Below, one piece after another: positions 1-9,700 of a stretch of DNA of 36,003 bases (positions are counted from its first letter, which is position 1; the number at the start of each line of letters is the position of its first letter). The notes beneath the pieces are model-generated. The model had not been told where the DNA came from. It made no database searches and saw nothing but the letters and a program-made list of their open reading frames with translations. Source of the DNA: Phallusia fumigata (Eukaryota > Chordata > Ascidiacea > Phlebobranchia > Ascidiidae); assembly GCA_008931825.1 (NCBI GenBank), contig QXVZ01014534.1:1-36003 (forward strand), given 5' to 3'. Position numbers and translations under genes: made by a program.

Positions 1-986
1 CTATTTGCCGGGTAAACGCTTTTGTGAAATGATTTAACGTCAATTTTCTTTGCAAATAGTTTCTTTAAACGCTGAATAAATACAGCAAACAATTCCTCGC
101 TGAAAACACAGCAAAATATATTGGAGAACGCTTGCATGCTATGAGTATTTTGTGTCAGACACGAGATGGGGCAAAACGCGAAATCAATAACATCACGTGC
201 CGATTTTTGCAAACGCTGCGATCTGTTGTAAAATATATAGGTTCAGTGGGGGTGGTCGTCTCCAAAAAAAGGCAGCTTCTAAAGGTGCCTATCAGGTCCA
301 TGTGTCAAGAAACCCCTGCCAAGAAAGGCGGCCATCCCTACTGAACTTCTACCTATATAATATAACAGATGGCAGGATATGTCACCATCGGCTCGAAGTT
401 ATTGATTATTGCCTCACCTCGCATCTGACGCAAAATGTCAATTGTGTTAATGTGTTCATTTTTATGTGGTGTCAGCGAAGGATTGTTTGCAGTATCTGTT
501 CAGCGTTCTTAGAAAACATTTGCGCTAAAATTTGATTTGAAATTTCTTCTCAAAAGTGTTTACTCGACAAAGCAAGTAGGGCGTTGTTATCAAACGAGGT
601 ATTGAAATCACATCGCAGCTTTCCTTTCTTTACATTACAATACACCAGGCCTGCGAGGGGCGTTAAACCGGATCGAGGTGGGCATTTCAAGCATTTCAAT
701 TCAGCAAATCGTGGGCTATAATAATTTAGCCTACGATGGGATTCGAACCCACGACAGGCTATCTGGAACTGGCGCTCTACCAACAGAGCACGTGTTTCTA
801 TGATCTGAATATTTTTGACTGTAATACACTGAAGGAACCGCACATTGTCTGTGGCGTTGCTAACTTAATATTTTTTTGGATGTCGCGGTCTAACGAAAAC
901 CTTTCAAGGTGCTAAAAACACATTTAATACATAACGCTAAGATGAGGTTGCATGATGTGAAGTGTGCTTCGGGTGCTATACCCTAC
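1..986 (-). other. Left flank: KLHL-like intron with SINE debris, no exon recognised
   Basis: After the exon 6 donor no further kelch exon could be recognised on the minus strand. Open frames on either strand here do not resemble known proteins. The only structured element is the tRNA-like sequence near 728-797. Confidence 0.5.
705..797 (-). repeat. tRNA-derived SINE fragment
   Basis: On the minus strand there is a D-arm-like GCTCTGTTGGTAGAGC (box A) and a box B GGGTTCGAATCCC, followed by CGTAGGCTAAATTATT. The T-stem pairs, but no acceptor stem can be formed, so this is a SINE head or tRNA-like pseudogene rather than a working tRNA. Confidence 0.6.
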
Positions 987-1121
987 CTGTGACGCAAAAC
1001 CTTCCCTGCAGCTCTCCCATTCCCATCATGCACCGCGGCTCGGGCAGTGACGCTCTCTGATTCCAGGCCAGTCGTTCAAGGTCAAAGATGTAAACTTTGG
1101 CCTTAATTGCAGTACCGCTAG
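987..1121 (-). CDS. KLHL-like exon 6 (kelch repeat)
   Basis: The acceptor AAGACAG|CT was chosen because it keeps phase with exon 5 and yields YLIGGASGTAIKAKVYIFD; the stronger-looking ACAG|AAG site nearby breaks the frame. The exon encodes LERLAWNQRASLPEPRCMMG and ends FCVTG with donor CACAG|GTAGGG. The W, the LP and the following GG half-site are typical of a kelch blade. Confidence 0.75.
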
Positions 1122-4100
1122 CTGTCTTCTGTAATTCCAAACCTATTAAGTACAGTTTGGAATTACCTACATGTCTTTTAATTTGCGAAAAATAAACAGT
1201 GACTACAAGTATAAGTAACAGCTTCTTACATAAAAACTAAGAGAAACAGAGTGCGACATAAATGTTCAGCATGTCAATCGTGAAGATGTTTTTAACAGCA
1301 TTTTATTGACTTATGCAGTTCCCCATCCAAGTAGTCTTGGTAGCGGCCTTTAAGCAAACTGTAACTTACCTCCGATCAAGTATGTCGGTCCGCTTGTCGT
1401 TGCGAACACCTCTGCATTCTTCATTATGGACATCGACGGGTCGATACCAGCAGTTGTATCGTCGCTGAGATTACTGTTCACCCGTCCGTCCTCAGACTTT
1501 TGAAGTCCACAATGGTATCTGTTCATTCCAGGTTCAAAAATCACGGTTTTTCGGCCGTTGGTGAAAAGCAGAATGCTCTGCGTTGCCATTCCTGCCCTTC
1601 GCCGAACGTTTAAGGGTAACTTGACCGCTTTGCTCGACCCACTGAGTAATACTTCGAAAAACGGGGCTTGCAAAAAGTCTGTGTTTTGTTTATCGTCGTT
1701 CTTTTGGTCTTGGTCCCCACTGTCGTCCTGTTTTACTTCGTCACACTGCTCTGGTGCGACGTCTGGCGGAGATATATTTTGCTGTGTTTGGGATGTTTGA
1801 TCGTTTTGGCTGCTTTGTATCGGTACTTCGGCGGTAGAACTCTGTGACTGACGTTTCAATAGACTTTTAAACTTTTGTGCTGCGGCAACGTGGGCGGCAA
1901 GACTTGGTTGTGTCATCAGCATTTCCTCCTGCAGGCAAAAAATCGTTATAACATTTAAAACGTTGAAATGTTTTAAATCCAAAGTTAGAAATTACGTCGA
2001 ATCAAAGTCGAACTTCAAAGCGTTTTCAGTTCCGCATGTTGGCGTTGCCTAAAATAATCTAGCCGTTGGTGGGATTCGAACCCTGTTATTGCTGACCTGC
2101 TTGAAGGTTATTCATTTTCAGGGTATTAAATATACACATGCATATAAGTCTCATTTAAAAAACTATGTATTTACAATTGAGTAAGGCCACAGTCCTCGCT
2201 GTTGAAATCAGATCTTGCGTTGGCAGGCAGATCTTGCGTTGGCAATTACTTTTCGTTATGAATCAACCTAGTACGTACGTTCAATTAAATAAAACATATC
2301 ATTTTTAAACTACCTGGGCAATGCACTCGTTGAGAAAGTCTTCATCGAGCAACGTCATCCGGATGTAGGAAAATACTTCGCTGATTGCGGCGCCGCGATT
2401 TTCCACGTCATGCGCCAACCAAGACAACGCAGCTTCATAAACCCGCTCCTCTGTTTCCACCTATACCAAAACCGTTTGGGAATTTACGCTTATCGAGAGG
2501 TGGTTATCCATGAAACATGTATCAGCTTGGAATTGTTCTAACGTAAGATTACGTGAAGGTTATGAACGTTGTTGGACTTTACAGCGTAACATAATTAGTC
2601 GTGGTAGGCAAACTAAGATACAACTTCTTTAAGGGTAGCACATTTTGTTGGGTCACAAATGAATCCTATGTACTGAGGATGACAACAGCGGTTGTCGAAA
2701 CGTTTGTAACACCATGTATTCACTATATACCAGTTCTCCAGCGGTTCTATTTGTAATTAATTTACTCTTTTAGTTCGTGTCTTGTGTTTCTAAATCAATC
2801 CTGACTTAGTAATTTTTTGAGGCTATGTGCGCCGCCAAATTTGATCTTGTGCTGCGACACCACCATGACCTACGCATAAGACACGATATAAGTCGCGGCT
2901 ACACTTTTTACACGGTAATTACAATTACCAGAACCCACCATCAGTTCGTCGGCGCTCAAAACATCGATGACGTCATCTTTGCACATCGCCAAGAATGCGT
3001 CAGTGGTTATGACGTCGGTGAAACGTCGCGTAATCAGTGAGAAGGACGCCTCTCGTAGCTCTTTGCAACACAACGTTTTGGCGAACGAATAGATTTCGAT
3101 GCAGTTTTGCAGGCAAAGTCGGCTTTCAATGTATCGTCTGCATTTTCCGTGTAGGCCTAGCACCTACGTAAGCAGTACAGAAAATCTTATGTTTGATGTT
3201 TGATATCTACGTCCAGGGCTAATATACCATGAAATGGTTGGAAATATTGTGGTAATCCGGATAAAGGATTTTTTCCCCTCTTATAAGAACTTATACGTCT
3301 TAGTCCGATAATAGCCTCGACACTGACTAATTAGATTTTGGTTAAAAAGCTTCCCCCACAATCCACTATCCGAAGTTGGCGTTTAATGTATCATGATTTG
3401 CTGTACAAAACAACTTTCTATTAACCTTGTGCCTATTGAAGAATGTGAAGTGTGAAGATTGGTGCTGAAAACGATCCCATATGCAAGTCTTACCTGCAAA
3501 AGGCTGCATGCCGTCATAAGCTCTTGTGCGTTGTCATCGTTGATTTCCACTGTAGCGGTGTAAAGGTAATCAATTATAGCGTTAACTGCTGAGTAATCGA
3601 CGTCCTTCAGTTCAACTTCAGGACTGACTTGTTCCACCACCGCGTGCGTAAACATGGCCCGGAAATACGGCGACCCTGCCGCTAGCACCACCCTATGATA
3701 GTGTGGAGTTAAAACCTGGCAACTTGATAGAGTATGACCAGAGTTGGTGTGAAATTTTACATTAAATAACTACACAGGCCACAAACTTTTCCGTGTGTCA
3801 AGTTTAACGGTTTCAGTTGTTTAGGTGTAGCGACCCTTCCGCTATCATAACCCTGTGATAACTTAAGGTTAAAACCTGATAACTTGATGCGGAGATGATA
3901 CAGTAACCAATAGGACATCATTTAATGGTTTGTAGTCAAAAAGTCAACACCTACAGTCGTCATGAATACAAACAATCACTGCACAAGTTATTTAAATGCC
4001 TGAAATTTGATGGAAACAGCTATATTTGAACAAGAAACCGACGATGGCAATACAGAGGAATATATATATCGTCCACCCGTTCTGACTGATTCTTTTCTTT

Positions 4101-4369
4101 TCTTTTTATAAAATTTTAAAAGACTGTGATCTTAAATGCTGAAAACAACTAAAGGTTTAACGCAATCTACAATGTCTTTAAATCTGCATTACAAACCTGT
4201 GGCATGGCTTAATTTTCTTTCCCTGTACAATCAGAGTAATATCAACAAGATCCCCAGCGTCGCGTAAGTTCTTGGCTCCCCACATCAGCAGCCATTCCTG
4301 GGGGATTTCCTCAAAACTTGTACGTTTCTTCTTTCCTTTATAACTTTTTACCACATCATTCTCTGCCAT
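987..4369 (-). CDS. BTB-BACK-kelch (KLHL-like) protein gene, 5' part, six exons
   Basis: KLHL-type proteins are usually substrate adaptors of cullin-3 ubiquitin ligases: BTB binds CUL3 and dimerises, BACK follows, and the kelch propeller binds the substrate. The joined exons, read on the minus strand, are 4369-4197, 3692-3494, 3163-2939, 2460-2314, 1928-1370 and 1121-987. All junctions keep phase and have GT-AG sites. The predicted part has about 479 residues. BTB lies at about residues 38-150 (GDLVDITLIV, KPCHRVVLAAGSPYFRAMFT), BACK at about 155-270 (SADELMVETEERVYEAALSW), then a Gln/Ser/Asp-rich linker at about 275-335, and kelch-type strands begin near 340 (YLIGG, KVYIFDLERLAWNQRASLP). The start is the first ATG in frame ahead of BTB. 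The remaining kelch repeats and the stop are not recognisable in positions 1-986, so the gene must continue off the window. The family assignment is firm; the orthologue number is not decidable here. Confidence 0.85.
1370..1928 (-). CDS. KLHL-like exon 5 (end of BACK, acidic/Gln linker, first kelch strands)
   Basis: The acceptor is CTGCAG|GAG and the donor GGAG|GTAAGT, for 186 codons plus one base. After the last BACK helix (EEMLMTQPSLAAHV) comes about 60 residues rich in Q, S, N and D. The exon then runs through RRRAGMATQSILLF and FEPGMNRYHC to PTYLIGG, resembling degenerate kelch strands. The linker is far longer than in most KLHL proteins. Confidence 0.8.
2045..2088 (-). repeat. Second fragment of the same tRNA-like SINE
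   Basis: The minus strand carries CAGGGTTCGAATCCCACCAA followed by CGGCTAGATTATTTTAGG. It shares box B and the GGCTAaATTATT tail with the copy at 705-797. It lies in KLHL-like intron 4. Confidence 0.5.
2212..2248. repeat. Short tandem duplication in intron 4
   Basis: The 19-nt unit CAGATCTTGCGTTGGCAGG is present twice in a row, the second copy ending GCAA. No function is implied. Confidence 0.7.
2314..2460 (-). CDS. KLHL-like exon 4 (BACK)
   Basis: The acceptor is GTATAG|GTG and the donor CCCAG|GTAGTT, for 49 codons in phase 0. It encodes VETEERVYEAALSWLAHD and an IRMTLLDEDFL stretch, the usual BACK signature, and so joins exon 3 without a gap. Confidence 0.82.
2939..3163 (-). CDS. KLHL-like exon 3 (BTB-BACK junction)
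   Basis: The acceptor is TACGTAG|GTG and the donor GATG|GTGGGT, for 75 codons in phase 0. It encodes RRYIESRLCLQNCIEIYSFA and ends LSADELM, which matches the BTB-to-BACK helices of KLHL proteins. Confidence 0.82.
3494..3692 (-). CDS. KLHL-like exon 2 (core of BTB)
   Basis: The acceptor is ATAG|GG and the donor CAG|GTAAGA. The first base completes the Arg codon split from exon 1. The exon encodes VVLAAGSPYFRAMFTH through IIDYLYTATVEI and LMTACSLLQ, the conserved BTB helices. A diverged copy of its 5' end lies upstream in the intron (see findings). Confidence 0.85.
3671..3897 (-). repeat. Local 160-bp-period duplication covering the KLHL-like exon 2 acceptor
   Basis: Positions 3671-3737 (first codons of exon 2 plus upstream intron) and 3831-3897 are clearly similar, about three quarters identical by eye. 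The upstream copy keeps a CACAG|GG acceptor and the start of the coding sequence. Confidence 0.6.
4197..4369 (-). CDS. KLHL-like exon 1 (start of BTB)
   Basis: The exon opens MAENDVV and ends in KPCHR, the start of the BTB fold. The donor is CACAG|GTTTGT and the exit phase is 2. The basic, Lys-rich stretch YKGKKKR precedes the domain. Confidence 0.8.
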
Positions 4370-6593
4370 AGTAGAACCTTTGGCAGATCTAAAGTCTTAA
4401 ATAGCAGCACCTTATGCAACGGCTTCCCTGTTTAGCTGTCTTAAAACCTTGTAGTCTTGGCGTACAATTGATGCTTGAAACAGTTAGTAGTGATTCTTCT
4501 AGCTGTTTGCAAGAGAGCAATAGAATCAAATGCTTTTAGTATTTAAGTATGCCCAAGCCTTGTGACTGCGAGAGGCCTGCTGCTTTGTGTTTTGCACGTC
4601 GGACACCAACAGCTGTCAAAAAGGTGAAATGACGTCACATAATGTCTGCTGGTCGCGCGTCGAGTGCGAAACGCAAGCGGCGAAGTTCTAATGCGAGTTT
4701 TCGCACTGCAACTGTACTCAAAATCCGATACACTGATTAATTTGAAACTACAAAATGTTTTGAAAATGTTTTGTTTCATGCATAGATAAAGGAAGGTGTA
4801 AAAGAAGTGGTGGTCCATGTTTTTCATGCTTAATACAACAAACCAGGCCTCCACAAACGTTATAACTGAGCATAATTTTTACAAACGTTTTAACTGAGTT
4901 ATTGATGAAAACCGCAAAAGTTTAGTATGGCGAGGAATTAACGGGAACCGCATGAGGTTTGCGATGCGCAGTTAGGTCACCATTTAGTTAAGAACCTATA
5001 TGTCTTAAACATCGCGGACGACTTTTGCCACAAAAGCGGCAATTAGTAAAAACGAGTGTCTTGGGCTTATTATTGGCTCCTCTTTACTTAGGCCTGGACC
5101 TGCCGAAAGCAAACATTTTTTAAAGCCTGAACAAGAGCCCAAAAATCTAAATTTACCGAATGAACCAAATTGACGGGCCAGGCCTTCATGAAGATCTACG
5201 GTTTGAAGAGCTGTGCGAGACAGCGAATTTGCTCTCTTCGTGAAGTTCTCAGCACCTTGTGCGTGTAAAGAAAGTGAAATTACAAATTAAACGTGGCCAA
5301 GCGAATATGCCTAAATCTGGCCCGTTTTTTGTAACTTGACCCTATACCTGATCTTACTTACAACTCTGAAATGTCGAAATAAACAGACGTTTATTGGCAT
5401 TGGACGCTTTGCATTTTTGTTGCAACAACCACGCACGGTTCGGGATTCACTTGACGATGTGCGTTTCGCGACACAGACATGCAGTTTATCCGCTAACAAG
5501 AATCCGCAAAGAAAACACAGTGAAAAAGCAAATACAGCGGTATGGACAATAGCTATGTGGTAACAAACGCCAATCGATAGCGTTTAAGAATAACAATCAT
5601 TACAGGTGTTAGCAAACACGTTATTGTAGATAGATCTAATGTTTGTTTGGACATTTCAAAGCACGAAAACACAGTGTGAAATGGAGTGTATGTGTGTTAG
5701 TGTTGGTGATGTATATTTGAAAGAAACTACAGACAAAATTTGACCTTTCTGTTTGTGCTAAAACGAGTACAAGCGAAAAGACATTGACACAACAGTGTGT
5801 GAGTTTTACTACAGTTGGACCTTTGCGGATCGTAAGAAGTGAAAATCAACCTTAAGACTTGAATCTGTACGACCATACCAAGTCTCAAATACAAAATGCA
5901 TTGCGCGTGTTTTTCAACATACCAAGCAATGCAATACAGGTAGTCAAACTGCAGTCGTTAATACTCAGGATAATCCCAGTTGTTTATGCTTGTGAGGTAG
6001 AAAAAAAAAGAGTTATTTCCGGACGGCAGAAATTGTGAAGTGGTGACATACAGTTAGAGGCGGTAACGACAAAGGGCTGACGGTGAACGTCGCCTTTACG
6101 TCATAAAACCTAATATGGTGTAAAGTAAGCAATAATTATGATTTAATAAATTGAACGTCGAGCTGACAGCAAATCACACTTTAACTTACTGTTTACTGTG
6201 ACAGCCTTGAAACGCAAACGAGATGAAAATATAAAAAATGTACTTTTATCAGGCCCGCGGGTCAAAGTAAACGAGTCCTTTGGGCCATCTTACGTGGTTT
6301 AGCTATTGTGGCTTTGGGAAAAACATTTATTTCTCTAGTTTACGCTGAATCTATACGCTTTGAACACCTCAACCGAAACGGGTGTGCTTTGACACCTCGA
6401 AGGCTGATGTTTTTTGCTCGTGAAAAGGCTCATCTCTTTTGGCACTTGAAACGAAAATTTCTGTCTTGATTCGAAAAGAAAATTTCTGTCTAATCCACAA
6501 CCCCTAGATGGCGCTGACAAGCTGTGGATTTTTAGCGGGCGATCGGGCATAAATAAAATTCACCAACAGGGAGAAATAATTCGCACAACGACG
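4370..6593. other. Intergenic: KLHL-like promoter side and sulfotransferase 3' side
   Basis: This is AT-rich sequence between two minus-strand genes. The KLHL-like 5' leader and promoter must lie near 4370-5000, but no convincing TATA box or initiator was found. A TTTATT at 6326-6331 (AATAAA on the minus strand) is a possible sulfotransferase poly(A) signal about 265 nt after its stop. No further gene was recognised. Confidence 0.5.
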
Positions 6594-6744
6594 TCACGTG
6601 ACTAAACGCGTGTTGAAGTCGAGCAGTTGATCTTTGCTGGTGACGTGGGTGTACCCGAACATGTTCATCGCCTCTCGGCAGTTTTTCTGCACCGAGGAGA
6701 CGTTAGCAAACGACAAGTGTTTTCTCCACGACTCCATAGCCGCA
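6594..6744 (-). CDS. CHST-like terminal exon, truncated at an N
   Basis: The open frame after the N encodes AAMESWRKHLSF, CREAMNMFGYTHV and a short tail, then TGA at 6596-6594. A Trp followed by a helix with Cys and a Gly-Tyr pair is how CHST1/3-type sulfotransferases end. The upstream part of the exon and its acceptor are lost at the N. Confidence 0.72.
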
Positions 6745-9700
6745 NAGGATACCCCCAAAAATACATTCCTACACAAAGTCGTGGGATACCCCCACCCTCC
6801 CAAAAATAAGAATAAAATCTTGTACATATTTGGTCGTCACCAAAATATTGGGTTGGCTACGACTTTGTGTTGCAATGTATGATAAAAACAAAACGGTATA
6901 CTGTGGATCTGGGGGTAAGTGATCAGAAGGTACCCGCCCCAAACCCAAAACCCACCTTTTTCGATCTGCAAAGGTTATTGACGCGCGGAATGTGAATCGG
7001 GCCGCATTTGGCACATTTGTGTTGAATTCCGAATGGACAAAGCTCTTTTCCGCAGAGCTCATCTGTTTTTCTCCTGCGAAACATCAAACAATGTCAAAAG
7101 GAACATCTAGCCAAAGTGCACGTTTAAATATTCATAAGTTTGCAAACGATAAGAACAAAGGAACATTCCAAGTTCTAACTTGCGCTATATATGTTGTGAC
7201 GAATCGTATTGATCTTGATTGAATGGAGATGGGGTTGTGAGATATGCCGATAAGTTGGTTGGTTAGCGCCTGTTACGATAGTTTGTATTCTGGATCCTAA
7301 TCAATTGTGGAACTTATAGCTGAAGGGGAGAACAATAAGGCAGCAACTGCTGGTCAGTGCATACTCAGTAGGGTGCTGTTTCATTCAGTTAGTGTTTGTT
7401 GGCTTTCGCAAACCAATGTCAGATTTAGACTCGTTGAGGCGCTGAGCTACGTAAAGCCCTGAGCTCCCTTCTTTAACCAGAAAATTGGGAAATATTACAT
7501 TTTACATTTTGCAAAAATATATTTTCTGTGCCAAATTCTGCAAAGGTATCACCAAGGCCCTTTCCCACTCAACAATCTTGGTTTCTACACCAACAGTGGT
7601 GTAGTCGATCACTACAGCAACTCCATAAGTAATATCTCGTGTTTAGTGGCCCGGAAAGCAGCAATCACTATGCGAGACTTTCCGCTTATTACTGGGGCTA
7701 AGCGCAACTCCTATGATCTAAGGTTCGTGCACGAATCGGAAAAGGGTTGTCGGCTAAAATATGATACCGTACCCTTGAGGTGAAACTACAGTGTACAGTT
7801 GGGGAGATGTGTCTTGTGAACATCGTGTTTTGCATTGAACAACCAGGCTTTTTAGTTGTAATAGATTGGTGGGTTTCTTTTTCTACATTTGAAAGGTACA
7901 CGACACTTTACTTTTGTGACTTATATCTGAGAAATTATCGGATCTTAACGTTATGGTGGGTACAACAGGATCTGACTTCGCCATTTATCTTGTACAACGT
8001 GGCTGTCTCGCTCTTGCAAGGTTGTGGGTTCTAATCCTATACTCGTCGCTTGTATGTCCTTGTGAAAGCAAAGTTTGTTCTAAACCAGTGAAACCCGATG
8101 GGATTACCTAAATTCGAGGTAATTCGTCGGTGGGCTCATTGTGAGCGTAACGTATTAAGGCGTTGTTCCACCCACCGAGGATTAAAACAAACAAGCAAAC
8201 AAACAGACAGTGTCAATTTACCTGAAACAGAAGTTGTCGATTAAACACTCAACGTCGAGGTGGCTGTGACGCATTGGGCCTTTGACTCTCGAAAACAGCT
8301 CCCCCATATCAGGGAAGTCACACTTCAACATGCGATGCAGCACTTGGGTCATGTGTTGCAATTGGTCGGGGCAACGTTCGGTGAAGGGAAGGAGAGGCTC
8401 GAACGTGTAGAACGCCTCGGTGTGGTGATTGAAGAGCTGACCGAGGAACGTGGAGCCCGACCGGTAGTTGGTCACAATGATAACACCTGCACGAGAGATG
8501 AGACTGTCACTTAATCGATGATCCCACTCTGGGAGAGCTGAACGGGTGACGTTGCCAGCTCGCTAAGTAAGCGACTTCATCCTTGGTGAGTCTCCCAAGG
8601 GAGCTTTGTGATTTAGATTCATGAATCAGGGTGGTACAGGTTATATCAAACATGATAACATCTCTTTGCTTGTTTGAAACAGTGGGATACGCGTTCCTGG
8701 ACATACATCACATTACCGCGGGTAGTCACTTAGCACCTGCATGACTGAGTGTATGATACGGCGGATTTCTGATACTTTTCTACAGCTCATTGGTTGTGCG
8801 TACTTAAATTGATAACGTTGCATGCTTGAAACTAAACGTCATTCGTGCTTTAACGTCAATATGAAAAACAACTGCCACTAAGGATCGTTGGAAACTAACA
8901 AGTTTACAGAGAGAATAACAGACAAAGGGCACAATTTTGTTACCAACTTCACGTTTTTTACTAGCAAATAAAGCGTAGTGTTGAAAAGTCGATTGGCTAT
9001 TAAAACATAAAAGGCCTATAACGTTTACAGCGAAAAAGCTTGCGTCCATTTTACTCAGTTCAATCTTTGTTTGCTTCATACATAAAACATTTTACTGTGG
9101 TTACGGTTTTACAAGATCCTCCTTAAACGTTTTTTGAACGTTTAAAGACTCCAACCCTAATGTTTGTTTAGCGATTGCCTCGGGTTCCCGAGCACAGTAG
9201 TTTGCTTAAAGGGCGTGATAAAAGTTAGAGCTGTTGGAATTTGGGCGTTCCTTGGTAGGGTATTACATGCGTCAGTTCCCCTATTTGTGGACTTCTGTGG
9301 AAATCAACGTCACGGTTGCGAAATAATACGCCCCAGAAATAAATAGCAAAGGGGTTAAATTTTATAAAGCGAGCAAACGATTTGGCTGTTCTCTTCAAAA
9401 TTTGATGGTAATAATGCAATATTTTGGTGTAGTATTGTTGGTCGATTGACCGAACTAATTAATTTTTTAAAAATCTTAATTCAAACCAATTGAATATATC
9501 ACTTTGATATTATTACATTTGCGAAAGCGCATTTGAAAGTTTTCAAGCTGAAAGCAACTTAATCCCTAAGTCTGCTAAATCTTCTACCTCAGGAAGACAT
9601 AAAAGAGTACAATACAACTTACATAATCGTAGGGGATTCAATGACTTCAATTATCCCAGATTAAATAGCGCGATATCACTCGACTATTTACACAAGATGT

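Noticed and set aside
132-535. Overlapping plus-strand open frames at the left edge
   Set aside because: No resemblance to known proteins; the minus strand here is intron of the KLHL-like gene.
728-797. Possible tRNA gene on the minus strand
   Set aside because: The D arm and T arm are tRNA-like, but no acceptor stem or proper anticodon stem can be drawn; a similar tail recurs at 2045-2088, so a SINE is the better reading.
2670-2760. Possible retroelement 3' end (GAGGATGACAAC, GTCGAAACGTTT)
   Set aside because: The motif recalls 3' ends of some retroelements and is weakly similar to 13735-13830, but no coding region or borders were found, so no call is made.
6746-6827. Extension of the sulfotransferase C-terminal frame through the N
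   Set aside because: The sequence beyond the N is part of a foldback repeat and encodes no family residues; the frame runs on only by chance.
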